From: Hyphomicrobiaceae bacterium
GTDB taxonomy: Bacteria > Pseudomonadota > Alphaproteobacteria > Rhizobiales > Hyphomicrobiaceae
DNA: 64,000 nucleotides
NCBI GenBank assembly: GCA_041397645.1
Contig: JAWKWE010000004.1
Location: forward strand, 868,001 to 932,000
Direction: 5' to 3'
Shown here piece by piece: positions 17,639 through 26,746 of the stretch. The number at the start of each line of letters is the position of its first letter. Positions within the stretch are counted from its first letter, which is position 1. The position numbers and the translations under genes were made by a program. The notes beneath the pieces were generated by a model. That model was given only the letters and a program-made list of their open reading frames with translations. It was not told the origin of the DNA and made no database searches.

Positions 17639-20104
17639 ATGTCATCGCAAGCACTGCGCTTCGTACAGGCGCGTGCGCGCACGATTGCCAATTGCACATC
17701 GTTTGCCGCACTTTTTCTATCCGCTCCAGGCGCTATCGCTCAAACCACGTCCGACTCGCAGGATCTGGCACCCGTCGTCATCGAGCAAACAAAGTCAGCT
17801 CCCAAGCCGAAACCCAAGCCCCAAAAGACGGTCAAATCGACGCCATCGAGCGCGAAATCCAGCGCATCGACAAGCACCCAGTCCAAGCCAACGAACCAGT
17901 CAACACAATCGTACCCGCAGTCGGCAGCCTCAGAACCGGCCCTTGCCCAGCAGGACCAGGAGACTGTCCCGCAAAGCGTGGGCAGCACGGGGCTTGCCGT
18001 TCCAGCCAATACCGCGACTGTAACACGGCAATCGATTGCACCCGATATTCCCGCAACCAGCGACACCGTGAAGATCCTGACCAGAGTACCGGGTGTCAGC
18101 GCCTATCAAGCCGGTGGGCTTTCGTCTTTGCCTGTCCTCAACGGACTTGCCGACGATCGCGTTAAGGTGGTCGTTGGCGGGGTCGAGGTCACATCGGCGT
18201 GCGCCAATCACATGAACCCGCCACTGTCTTACGTGCCTCCGAGCTCGATCGGCTCCGTCGAAGTGACAAGCGGCGTGACGTCGGTGTCCAAAGGCGGCGA
18301 CAGCCTGGGTGGGACCGTGCTGGTTGAACGTCCCGACGCAACATTTGCCGATATCGGCGAGGGTGTACAAGCGTGGGGCAGCGTTTCGAGCTTCTATCGC
18401 TCAAACGGCGACGGCTTCGGCGGCAGCGTGATCGCAGCGGCGGCGACCAGCAATTTTAGCCTTCGCTACGACGGATCGTTTGTGCAGTCGGGAGACTATG
18501 ACCGCGGCGACGGCGGCGATATCGTGCGATCGACGGACTACAAGGCTTGGAACCATGGGGTGACGCTCACCGCACGCTCCGAAGACGACGTTCTCACTAT
18601 ACATGGTGGGCTGCAGCGCATCCCGTATCAAGGGTTTCCCAATCAACGCATGGATATGGGCGATCCGACCGGCGACATTCTCGGCAACGAGGCTTACGAG
18701 ATCGACGCGCGCTACAAGCGGCGGTTGGACTTTGGCCTTTTGGAAGCCAACGCCTTCTACAATCACGTCAAGCACTACATGAACTTCCTCGACGACAAGG
18801 GCGGCAGCACCCCCACGACCGGAATGCCGATGTTCACCAACAGCGTCGAATATGGCTACGGCATCAAACTCGAGATGCCGGTTTCGCCCACCGGCGTGGT
18901 CCGTGTCGGCAACGAGCTTCACATGCAGGACTACGATGAATGGTGGAACGCCACCTGCACCGACAGCATGGGCGGTATGGGTATGGGCGGTATGGGTATG
19001 GGCGGCATGGGTGGAATGGGCGGTATGGGCTGCATGATGGGCCCGCAGACGTTCTGGAACATCAATGGTGGCTCACGCGATCGTCTTGGCACATTTGTCG
19101 AGTGGGAGAACCGCTGGTCGCGGGCTTGGTCTACGCTGATCGGCGCGCGCAACGACGTCGTGTGGATGGATACTGGTGACGTGCAGCCCTACAATCCGAT
19201 GCCGAGCATGATGAACCCGGATGCCCAGGCGGCACTCGACTTCAACGCCCAGGATCATAGCAAGACCGACGTGAACTTCGACGCGACGGCCATGGCGCGC
19301 TACCAACCCGATGCCGCCTCCACGTTCGAGCTGGCCTATGGCCGCAAGACGCGCTCACCCAATCTGTATGAGCGTTATGCTTGGGCCCGCGGCAACATGG
19401 CGATGAACATGGTCGGCTGGTTCGGCGACGTAAACGGATACACGGGCAATCTCGATCTCAAGCCCGAGATCGCCAACACGGTGTCGTTCACGGCCGGCTG
19501 GCAAGATCCGGTGAGGCGCGCTTGGGCGTTCAAAGTCACGCCGTACTACACCTACGTTCAAGACTTCATCGACGTCGATACGATTGGCACGGTGGTCAGC
19601 GGCACCAGCTTGTTCGCCAAGCTTCAGTTTGCCAACCACGATGCACAGCTCGCAGGTGTGAACGTTTCCGGCGAAATGCAGCTCTGGAACGACCACGACT
19701 TCGGCGCGTTCGCGCTCGCCGGAACGCTTGGGTACGTCTATGGCGAGCGAACCGACGGCGGCGCGCTCTATCACATGATGCCGATCAACGCCCGCTTGAC
19801 GCTTATGCATCAGCTCGGAAGCTGGTCGAATGCGGTTGAATTCCAGCTTGTCGGCGACAAGGATCGCGTCGATGAACGCCGCTATGAACCGACCACGCCG
19901 AGCTACGCGCTCGTCAACATGCGAACCAGCTATGAATGGGAAAACGTGCGCTTAGATCTCGGCGTCGTGAACCTGTTCGACAAGCTCTACTACGATCCAC
20001 TCGGCGGACGTGACTTTGCCGATTGGAAAGTGGAAGGCGGCACCATAGGTCCCGTGCCGGGCATGGGCCGCTCGTTCAACGCAGGGCTGACGGTCAAATT
20101 CTGA
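17639..20104 (+). CDS. TonB-dependent outer-membrane receptor, probable copper (OprC/NosA-type)
   Basis: 821 residues. A signal peptide to about residue 35 (SAPGAIAQ) is followed by a Pro/Lys/Thr-rich linker (about 50-105), a plug domain (about 120-240: DTVKILTRVPGVSA, VVVGGVEVTSACANHMNPP) and a 22-strand barrel ending in GLTVKF with the C-terminal Phe. The segment CANHMNPP (188-195) resembles the Cys/Met site of copper receptors of the OprC type. An extracellular loop at 444-467 holds ten Met and one Cys in a Gly-Met repeat, consistent with Cu(I) binding. The DUF2946 gene upstream supports copper. No TonB gene is in the window. Confidence 0.85.
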   Translation: MSSQALRFVQARARTIANCTSFAALFLSAPGAIAQTTSDSQDLAPVVIEQTKSAPKPKPKPQKTVKSTPSSAKSSASTSTQSKPTNQSTQSYPQSAASEPALAQQDQETVPQSVGSTGLAVPANTATVTRQSIAPDIPATSDTVKILTRVPGVSAYQAGGLSSLPVLNGLADDRVKVVVGGVEVTSACANHMNPPLSYVPPSSIGSVEVTSGVTSVSKGGDSLGGTVLVERPDATFADIGEGVQAWGSVSSFYRSNGDGFGGSVIAAAATSNFSLRYDGSFVQSGDYDRGDGGDIVRSTDYKAWNHGVTLTARSEDDVLTIHGGLQRIPYQGFPNQRMDMGDPTGDILGNEAYEIDARYKRRLDFGLLEANAFYNHVKHYMNFLDDKGGSTPTTGMPMFTNSVEYGYGIKLEMPVSPTGVVRVGNELHMQDYDEWWNATCTDSMGGMGMGGMGMGGMGGMGGMGCMMGPQTFWNINGGSRDRLGTFVEWENRWSRAWSTLIGARNDVVWMDTGDVQPYNPMPSMMNPDAQAALDFNAQDHSKTDVNFDATAMARYQPDAASTFELAYGRKTRSPNLYERYAWARGNMAMNMVGWFGDVNGYTGNLDLKPEIANTVSFTAGWQDPVRRAWAFKVTPYYTYVQDFIDVDTIGTVVSGTSLFAKLQFANHDAQLAGVNVSGEMQLWNDHDFGAFALAGTLGYVYGERTDGGALYHMMPINARLTLMHQLGSWSNAVEFQLVGDKDRVDERRYEPTTPSYALVNMRTSYEWENVRLDLGVVNLFDKLYYDPLGGRDFADWKVEGGTIGPVPGMGRSFNAGLTVKF
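18968..19039 (+). repeat. Gly-Met codon repeat in the receptor gene
   Basis: A tandem array of GGCGGTATG/GGTATGGGC-type units inside the TonB receptor gene encodes residues 444-467, with ten Met and one Cys. The DNA repeat could change length by slippage, in steps of 9 or 15 bases that keep the frame. Confidence 0.8.
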
Positions 20105-20126
20105 TCACCCGCAGACCTGAAATCGA

Positions 20127-20171
20127 AAGGGCCGGTGCGACATCAATCGCATCGGCCCTGTTTCGTTTGTT
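20127..20171 (+). terminator. Rho-independent terminator after the TonB receptor
   Basis: A 13-bp stem with one G-U pair (20128-20140 with 20147-20159) and a six-base loop is followed by TGTTTCGTTTGTT. It ends the receptor transcript just before the convergent end of asnB. Confidence 0.85.
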
Positions 20172-20193
20172 CCAGCTTGCGATCCGCGCTTGC

Positions 20194-22200
20194 CTAAGCT
20201 ACCGCAACTGGCCTCGACGTCCGCTCCGGCGAACGTTCGCGTTGCGGGCCGCGCTCGATGTAAGCCAGATCGCACAACCCGCCACCGAAATTGATGTGAT
20301 GCCAAAGCTGGGTAGAAAGCACGCCACCCAGCCCCATGCTCATAAAGACGCGCCATGACGGCACCTTACCCGCGACATAACGCTGATAATCGCGGCGCAC
20401 GGCATTGACGTCGAAATAGCCGGCTCGCGCCAAAGATTCCGCGCTCATGAGTTGCTCGACGTACTCTGGCGGACTTTCAAAGAAGCTCTCCGCAAACGGT
20501 GCGCGGAACATGCCCTTCGGGCGCCATGCCACCTCTTGCGGCAGCAAACGCTCCGCTGCTTTGCGCAACAGGAATTTGTCCTGCTTGCGACCTCTCAGCT
20601 TCAGATCGGGGTGGATGCGCGCGGCGGCATCGATAACGCCGTTGTCGAGGAAGGGATAGCGCGTCTCCACACTGTTCGCCATCGCAATACGGTCGCCCTT
20701 GTGATTGAGCAGAAGCCCGGGCAGATGCACCTTGTATCCAAGATACAAAGAGCGGTTCAGCGGATGCCAGCGGCGCATACGCTCCAAATCGAGCGGGATA
20801 TCTTCGTAGGCCGAATAGCCCTCAAGCGCGACCTTGGTCTCCCGGCTGTAGTACATATGACGCGAGCGTGCGACGAGACTGTAGAGCAACGTCTGCGCAT
20901 GCGGACCGCCCGACAGCTGATCCTCGCGCACGATATCACTCCAGCGCGAAGCAGGTGACGTCAACTTGCGCAGCACACGACTGCCAAGGTGGCTGGGTCG
21001 AAACCGACCGACATCAAACATCCGCTCGAATTCGTTGGTCTTGAACCATACGTATCCGGCGAACGCTTCGTCAGCGCCTTCTCCAGTAAGTGCTACCTTG
21101 AAATTCTGGTGATGAACTTCCGCGGCAAGCGAATAGAGCGCGGCACACGAAGTGTCGATGACAGGACTATCGGTGGCGCGGATCAACGACGGATAGACGT
21201 CGCGAATCTCTTGCGGCCCGCATGTCACTATGGTCGGCGTGCTGCCAATGTGACGCGCCGAAACCATGGCATCGGACACTTCATCCAGTTTGCCGGACGG
21301 AACACGGATGGTGAAGCTGGGCGGTGGCGTGCCGCGGATCTTCGCGGCTGTCGCCAACACATAGGCAGAGTCGACGCCGCCGCTGAGATAACCGACGACC
21401 GGCACGTCCGCCCGCAAGCGTAGATCGACCGCATTATGGAATGCGGCTTCGAACTGATCGACCAGAGGCGTAATATCTTCCGGGTTTTCTTCCTCCCCAG
21501 CATCGGGGAAGTCGAAGTCCCAATAGCGCCGTTCGACGATCTCGGCAGGACGGCGATCAGGCCGGAATGCAATCTTGAGGTAATGTCCCGGCAGGACGGC
21601 ATTGATGCCGGCGAACATGCTACGCCGACCACCGATCGCGAAGAAATTGAAAATCTGGTCAAGACCGCGACGGTCGCAAATCGGCGTCACGTCACCTGAT
21701 GCAAGAATGCTCTTGGGCTCGGAAGCGACGTACAGCCAATCGCCCTCGCGCGCCCAGAACAGGGGACATACTCCGGCCCGGTCGCGTGCCAGGAAAATAA
21801 GCCGCTGCTTAAAGTCCACGATAATGGCAGCGAACTGACCATTGAGCTTCAGGAAGACGTCCTCGCCGTGATCTTCGTAGAGATGCACCAGGACTTCCGT
21901 ATCAGTCGTCGTCTTGAAGACGTGGCCCTTGGCCTTTAGCGCCTGCCGCATTGCCTCATGATCGAACAGCTCGCCGTTAAACATAACCGCGACGGTACGA
22001 TCTTCATTGAAGATCGGCTGGCGACCGTACTCAATGCCAACGATGCTCAGTCGACGATGCCCCAGGCCCATACCAGGCGCGAATAGATAGCCATCTTCGT
22101 CGGGTCCGCGATGGACCAAGGCCTCCGTCATAGCCTCAACGGTCTCGCGATGGGGCTCACGTCGGCCGCACAGATCGATAATACCGGCAACACCACACAT
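20194..22200 (-). CDS. asnB: Asparagine synthase (glutamine-hydrolysing)
   Basis: 668 residues from ATG at 22200, which places the nucleophile Cys2 (MCGVAGIIDL) after Met removal; a frame 11 codons longer would block it. The N-terminal Ntn glutaminase carries HRGPDEDG and VMFNGELFDH, and the synthetase domain has the PP-loop SGGVDSAYV (about residue 270). The family also includes amidotransferases acting on sugars or peptides, and the length and extra C-terminal tail (after about 640) leave that open; no capsule or O-antigen genes surround it, so amino-acid synthesis is preferred. Confidence 0.85.
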   Translation of the reverse strand: MCGVAGIIDLCGRREPHRETVEAMTEALVHRGPDEDGYLFAPGMGLGHRRLSIVGIEYGRQPIFNEDRTVAVMFNGELFDHEAMRQALKAKGHVFKTTTDTEVLVHLYEDHGEDVFLKLNGQFAAIIVDFKQRLIFLARDRAGVCPLFWAREGDWLYVASEPKSILASGDVTPICDRRGLDQIFNFFAIGGRRSMFAGINAVLPGHYLKIAFRPDRRPAEIVERRYWDFDFPDAGEEENPEDITPLVDQFEAAFHNAVDLRLRADVPVVGYLSGGVDSAYVLATAAKIRGTPPPSFTIRVPSGKLDEVSDAMVSARHIGSTPTIVTCGPQEIRDVYPSLIRATDSPVIDTSCAALYSLAAEVHHQNFKVALTGEGADEAFAGYVWFKTNEFERMFDVGRFRPSHLGSRVLRKLTSPASRWSDIVREDQLSGGPHAQTLLYSLVARSRHMYYSRETKVALEGYSAYEDIPLDLERMRRWHPLNRSLYLGYKVHLPGLLLNHKGDRIAMANSVETRYPFLDNGVIDAAARIHPDLKLRGRKQDKFLLRKAAERLLPQEVAWRPKGMFRAPFAESFFESPPEYVEQLMSAESLARAGYFDVNAVRRDYQRYVAGKVPSWRVFMSMGLGGVLSTQLWHHINFGGGLCDLAYIERGPQRERSPERTSRPVAVA

Positions 22201-22611
22201 TGGTATGAGGGACTTTCTTGTTGTTTTGGCCAACTAGGCTGTTTGGCTACATGCGCGCCTCAGGCGTAAGCATCCACTTTTGCGCGCGACTTGGGAACAT
22301 CTGCGCGCCGCGCGCTGTAAGGCAGATGTGGGCAACCCCTGCCCGGCAAAATGCCCTTGCGACAAAAGGCATGGATTTCCTGTGCTTGAATAGTCAAATT
22401 GCAGCTGAATTTCGACCTCTAAATGACGGCTAAGTCATACTGAAACACTCCAGTTGTGGCAAATTTTGCTTAATGCAGGGGCCGCAGGTTTGCCGGCAGC
22501 GAGACGTGGCCGCCCTTTTTGGGACATGATGCGGTCGGCGAAATGATGTAGCACGCTTTTCCGGGGGCCGTTGCGGACCTCTTCTTTCAGCCCGCCAATA
22601 CACCAGATCAC
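22201..22611. other. Divergent intergenic region with no gene supported
   Basis: 411 bases between asnB and the gene at 22612. The middle (22380-22460) is AT-rich and may hold promoters. The 14-mer GAATAGTCAAATTG at 22388 recurs upstream of the phasin gene at 28177, which may be chance. No frame here has coding character. Confidence 0.4.
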
Positions 22612-23388
22612 ATGACCAGAACTTCTGTAAACAGAACACTTACCCGAGTGTATTGGATCCTAGGTATCGTGCTGCTGCTCCTTCTAGGAGCCAAGTTTGC
22701 CGATGACGTTCCAGGCGTGCCGGCTGAAGTGATATCCATCGCCAGTCAACTGTATGAGTTCATGCGGGACATGTCGTTGCTGATTGCCACCGGCGGCGTC
22801 GCCTACATCTCCAACATTTTCCAGAAGCGCTCCAAATTCGTCGAAAGTCTCGAAGAAGAATGGCGCAACATCGTGCGCACGAAATCCGTGCTGCTTACCT
22901 ATTGCGAAAAGCCCTATCACGCGACGGACGATTATCTTGCCGCCTTCAGCCGCATAAGTGAAACCATCGATACGATGCGCATCGTCTACAAGAACTCCGG
23001 CGAAACGGACGCGCTCGTGGGCCTCTATCCTTATGCACCGCTTCATGACATGCGCCGCGTGCTACAGACGCTTGATCCGCGCAATCCCACGCCACCTTCA
23101 GATGAACAAAAGAAGTTGGTCCGTGACGCCATCCTGCAAGCGTTCTACGCGCTGCGTGAGAGCTTTCTGGAAGAGCTGGACCTGGAACAACCGACGAATC
23201 CGCTGCTGATCTCCGGCGGACGGCGCCTCAAGACGTCAGGAGCTGATACGGCTGCGCGCATATTGCAGGACCGCCAGCGCCGACGTCAGGACCTTTCGGC
23301 TGCACCAAGGCCAGATATCGAAGCTCTATTGGCCGAGCTGCGGGCTAAAGAGAAGGACCCAAACGGTTCCTCTCTGCCAGCTCGATGA
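22612..23388 (+). CDS. Unknown membrane-anchored protein with helical cytoplasmic domain
   Basis: 258 residues. Two hydrophobic segments, about 12-28 (WILGIVLLLLLGA) and 52-68 (MSLLIATGGVAYISNIF), precede a long, mostly helical, charged domain (KRSKFVESLEEEWRNIVRTK onwards) and a basic tail rich in Arg/Gln (about 205-258). No known motif is visible. ATG at 22612 is preceded by a poor ribosome-binding site. It converges on the J-domain gene with only 22 bases between stops. I do not recognise the family. Confidence 0.72.
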   Translation: MTRTSVNRTLTRVYWILGIVLLLLLGAKFADDVPGVPAEVISIASQLYEFMRDMSLLIATGGVAYISNIFQKRSKFVESLEEEWRNIVRTKSVLLTYCEKPYHATDDYLAAFSRISETIDTMRIVYKNSGETDALVGLYPYAPLHDMRRVLQTLDPRNPTPPSDEQKKLVRDAILQAFYALRESFLEELDLEQPTNPLLISGGRRLKTSGADTAARILQDRQRRRQDLSAAPRPDIEALLAELRAKEKDPNGSSLPAR

Positions 23389-23410
23389 CTTCGAGACACA
23401 ACTGTGGCGT

Positions 23411-23944
23411 CTAAATTCTCTGACCAGACGTAAACACCGGCTGCGCTTTCGCCATGCTCGCGCGGCGAGCAGCCTGAATGGGCGCTTCAAGTGCTGCGTA
23501 TGCTGCATTGACCCTGCGTGCCATGGCCGACAGGTAGTCGCGCACTTCGACAGGCAGAGCGACGTTGGCGAAACGGTCGGGATGGTAGACCTTCGACAGG
23601 TTGACGTAGGCAGCCCGGATCTCGTCCCATGCAGTGCCCTGGGCGACGCCGAGGATGGCATAGGGATCGAATGTCTCGTTTTCACGCACCCGCCCCTTGA
23701 GGTGATTGGCGTTGGCCACCGAAACAATCCGCACCGTCTTGATCGTGTTGCGGCTTATAAGCGACCGCTCGCCCTCGTAGGTCTCGAAGTCCAGGAAATG
23801 CGTAGGCCCGTTGAGGACTTCATAGATATTTCGGCTGGCGGAGATCACGAACCGGCCCTTCAGGATCTGGCCATCATCAAGCGTCAACTCGGCCGGGACC
23901 GTCACTTGCTGGACGGCGGTGTCAACTCGGTTGCGTTCGAACAT
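23411..23944 (-). CDS. J-domain protein with N-terminal beta-rich domain
   Basis: 177 residues from ATG at 23944 (MFERNRVDTAVQQV). Residues 1-85 look like a small beta-sandwich (VPAELTLDDGQILKGRFVIS, then ISRNTIKTVRIV) of the DUF6812 type. Residues 95-155 form a J-domain (FDPYAILGV, AAYVNLSKVYHPDRF) with the HPD tripeptide that stimulates DnaK. No Gly/Phe-rich or zinc region follows, so it is a class C J-protein. The N-terminal part probably chooses the client. It is divergent from typA and close to no chaperone gene. Confidence 0.82.
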   Translation of the reverse strand: MFERNRVDTAVQQVTVPAELTLDDGQILKGRFVISASRNIYEVLNGPTHFLDFETYEGERSLISRNTIKTVRIVSVANANHLKGRVRENETFDPYAILGVAQGTAWDEIRAAYVNLSKVYHPDRFANVALPVEVRDYLSAMARRVNAAYAALEAPIQAARRASMAKAQPVFTSGQRI

Positions 23945-24241
23945 GTCGCAGATCTCCAAGGGCGGTCCGAGGGCTGGTGTGCCGGATTGACACGAGGTGC
24001 ATGCCGCCCGGCGATGTTGAGCCAGCTCTTTCAAGATGCGTGCTAACCACGTTAATTTTCGCAGCCCTTAGCCTCCGGGCGCCTCGGATCGGCGATCGCG
24101 GGTCGGTTGCAATCAGGCAAAGACGGCCGCATTTGGCGCGGGCGCGCGTCCAAACCGCTCTAGCTTGCAGGCGTCCACTGTGCTACGCGGAGGGCTGATT
24201 TTGCGCCGCACAAAGCGGGCGCCCCAACTTCAGGCACATTC

Positions 24242-26080
24242 ATGAATCTCCGCAATATCGCGATCATCGCGCACGTCGACCATGGCAAGACGACCCTCGT
24301 TGACGAGCTGCTCAAACAGTCGGGTGCATTCCGCGAGAACCAGAAGGTCGCGGAACGCGCGATGGACAGCAACGACCTGGAGCGCGAACGCGGGATTACG
24401 ATCCTCGCCAAGTGCACCTCGGTTGTCTGGAGGGACACCCGCATCAACATCGTCGACACGCCGGGCCACGCTGACTTTGGCGGAGAGGTCGAGCGCATCC
24501 TCAACATGGTCGACGGTGTGATCGTGTTGGTGGACGCTTCCGAGGGTCCCCTGCCGCAAACCAAGTTCGTCGTCTCCAAGGCGCTGCGCCGTGGGCTACG
24601 ACCCATCGTAGCCATCAACAAAATCGACCGTCCCGACGAGCGTCACTTGGACGTTCTGAATGAGATCTTCGATCTGTTCGCCAATCTCGATGCGACCGAC
24701 GAGCAGCTCGACTTCCCCGTGCTCTACGGATCAGGACGCAACGGCTGGATGGCGCGCGACCCGTCCGGTCCGCAGGAGAGCATGGCGCCGCTGTTTGATC
24801 TTGTACTTGAGCATGTTCCGCCGCCGACGGTGATGGAGGGTGGTTTTCGCCTGCTGGCGACCACGCTTGAAGCCGATCCCTTCCTTGGGCGCATTCTGAC
24901 GGGCCGCATATCCTCTGGCACTGTGAAACCCAATCAGCAGGTGAAGGCACTGCGCCACGACGGCACTCAAGTTGAGAGTTTCCGCGTGCAAAAAGTTTTG
25001 GCGTTTCGAGGACTGGAGCGCACCAGCGTCGAGGTCGGCGAAGCAGGAGACATCGTTGCGCTTGCCGGCATGACGGATGCAACCGTCGCCGACACGCTGT
25101 GCGACCCCTCGATTGAAGAGCCGTTGGCCACACAGCCCGTCGATCCGCCGACGCTCTCGATGACGTTTCGCATCAACGACGGTCCGTTCGCAGGCCAAGA
25201 AGGCGACAAAGTGCAAAGCCGCGTTATCCGCGACCGCCTGCTGAAAGAGGCGGAGCGCAACATCGCGATCCGCATCGTCGAACACGACGACAAGGATAGT
25301 TTTTCGGTGTCTGGACGCGGCGAACTGCAGCTTGCCATTCTGATCGAAAACATGCGGCGCGAGGGCTTCGAACTTACCGTTTCGCGTCCGAAGGTCGTTA
25401 TCAAGGTCGATGAGGAAACAGGGCAGAAGCTGGAGCCGATTGAGGAAGTCATCATCGACGTCGATGACAACTACACCGGCGCCGTCGTTTCCAAGTTGTC
25501 GGAACGCAAAGGCGAGCTGCTCGAAATGCGCCCCTCCGGCGGTGGGCGCACGCGCATGGTGCTGCACGTTCCAACCCGCGGATTGCTCGGTTATCAATCC
25601 GAACTCTTGTCCGACACGCGGGGCACCGCCGTGATGAACAAGCTGTTCCACTCCTATGCGCCGTTCAAGGGCGAGATCCCTAGTCGCCGCACCGGTGTGC
25701 TCATTTCGAACAGCCCCGGCGAAGCGGTGGCCTATGCCATCTTCAATCTTCAAGACCGCGGACCGTTCATGATCAATCCGCAGGATCGCGTCTATGAAGG
25801 CATGATCGTGGGCGAGCACACGCGCGACAACGATCTGGAAGTGAACGTCATCAAGGGCAAGAAGCTCACTAACGTGCGCGCATCTGGCAAGGATGACGCC
25901 GTGCTGCTGACCCCGCCGATGAAACTCACGCTGGAAAAAGCGATGAGCTACATCACGGATGAAGAGCTTGTCGAAGTGACGCCCAAATCGATCCGTCTGC
26001 GCAAGCGCTGGCTTGATCCCAACGAGCGTAAACGCCAGGAGCGCAAGCGCGAGGCGGAGCGCGAAGCAGGTGCGGCATAG
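24242..26080 (+). CDS. typA: Ribosome-associated GTPase TypA/BipA
   Basis: 612 residues, the usual length. A translational GTPase of the EF-G family acting on 50S assembly and stress responses. G1 is HVDHGKTT (about residues 12-19), G2 lies in [10 protein letters not shown]3 is [10 protein letters not shown] and G4 is NKIDRPD; the C-terminal domain ends with a basic tail ([14 protein letters not shown]). ATG at 24242 gives [16 protein letters not shown]. It is divergent from the J-domain gene. Confidence 0.96.
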   Translation: MNLRNIAIIAHVDHGKTTLVDELLKQSGAFRENQKVAERAMDSNDLERERGITILAKCTSVVWRDTRINIVDTPGHADFGGEVERILNMVDGVIVLVDASEGPLPQTKFVVSKALRRGLRPIVAINKIDRPDERHLDVLNEIFDLFANLDATDEQLDFPVLYGSGRNGWMARDPSGPQESMAPLFDLVLEHVPPPTVMEGGFRLLATTLEADPFLGRILTGRISSGTVKPNQQVKALRHDGTQVESFRVQKVLAFRGLERTSVEVGEAGDIVALAGMTDATVADTLCDPSIEEPLATQPVDPPTLSMTFRINDGPFAGQEGDKVQSRVIRDRLLKEAERNIAIRIVEHDDKDSFSVSGRGELQLAILIENMRREGFELTVSRPKVVIKVDEETGQKLEPIEEVIIDVDDNYTGAVVSKLSERKGELLEMRPSGGGRTRMVLHVPTRGLLGYQSELLSDTRGTAVMNKLFHSYAPFKGEIPSRRTGVLISNSPGEAVAYAIFNLQDRGPFMINPQDRVYEGMIVGEHTRDNDLEVNVIKGKKLTNVRASGKDDAVLLTPPMKLTLEKAMSYITDEELVEVTPKSIRLRKRWLDPNERKRQERKREAEREAGAA

Positions 26081-26236
26081 CGTACCCTGAGCATATTTTG
26101 GGAAAACTTCCGGGATTGCATCGCAGCTGAATCGTCCTCAAGTCGTAGGTAGGCAGTGTTTTGCGCACCGCAGGCACGTGTTTGCGCGTCGCACATTTCG
26201 CAAGATTCCCGCCTCGACCTGGACAAGGAGACCACC

Positions 26237-26494
26237 ATGAAAAGACTCGCAGCTGTTGCTTTTTCGATCTTCGCAATCTCGGCCCCGGTTCTTGCCGATT
26301 CCAAGCCCTCCGAGGAGGAGGCCAAGAAGATCACGGAGGCCCTGACAGCAGCGGGGTATTCCGGTGGCGAGATGGAAAAGGAGTCTGAGGGCTCAGGCGT
26401 CTATGAAGTCGATGACGTCAAGGACAAGTCGGGTGCCCAGTTCGACATCAAGCTCGATAAGGACTTCAAAATTATCAGCGTCACGCGCGATTGA
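26237..26494 (+). CDS. Small periplasmic PepSY-like protein
   Basis: 85 residues. A Sec signal peptide (KRLAAVAFSIFAISAPVLA, cleaved after about residue 21) is followed by an acidic mature chain with the pattern EEAKKITEALTAAGYSG, GVYEVDDVKDKSG, QFDIKLDKDFKIISV, which fits one PepSY repeat. Such proteins bind or inhibit in the periplasm; the target is unknown. ATG at 26237 has AAGGAG seven bases ahead. It has its own terminator at 26515. Confidence 0.78.
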   Translation: MKRLAAVAFSIFAISAPVLADSKPSEEEAKKITEALTAAGYSGGEMEKESEGSGVYEVDDVKDKSGAQFDIKLDKDFKIISVTRD

Positions 26495-26514
26495 TATTTA
26501 CGAGCGATGTGCGC

Positions 26515-26542
26515 GGGCAGCTCAATCGGGCTGCCCCTTTTT
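26515..26542 (+). terminator. Rho-independent terminator after the PepSY-like gene
   Basis: A 7-bp stem, GGGCAGC (26515-26521) with GCTGCCC (26530-26536), is followed by CTTTTT. It lies 20 bases past the stop codon. Confidence 0.85.
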
Positions 26543-26746
26543 GCGCCGTGGCGCCTATCGAGCGCTGAAATCTCTCGGCAGACCGCTGCACCTCCTGTGC
26601 AACAGCGCTATTTGGGGCTGGCAAACGTCCCGTTGGGCGCTAGTCTTAACGCGCCCTGAGAGTGTACCGGGACAGGGCATAGGGACAGAGCACATTCGCG
26701 TCGATGCGACTTTGCGCAATTCCCAAGCGCCTTGAAGGGACCTCAC

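Noticed and set aside
24731..25819. A 362-codon minus-strand frame
   Set aside because: Antisense to typA; no protein-like motif.
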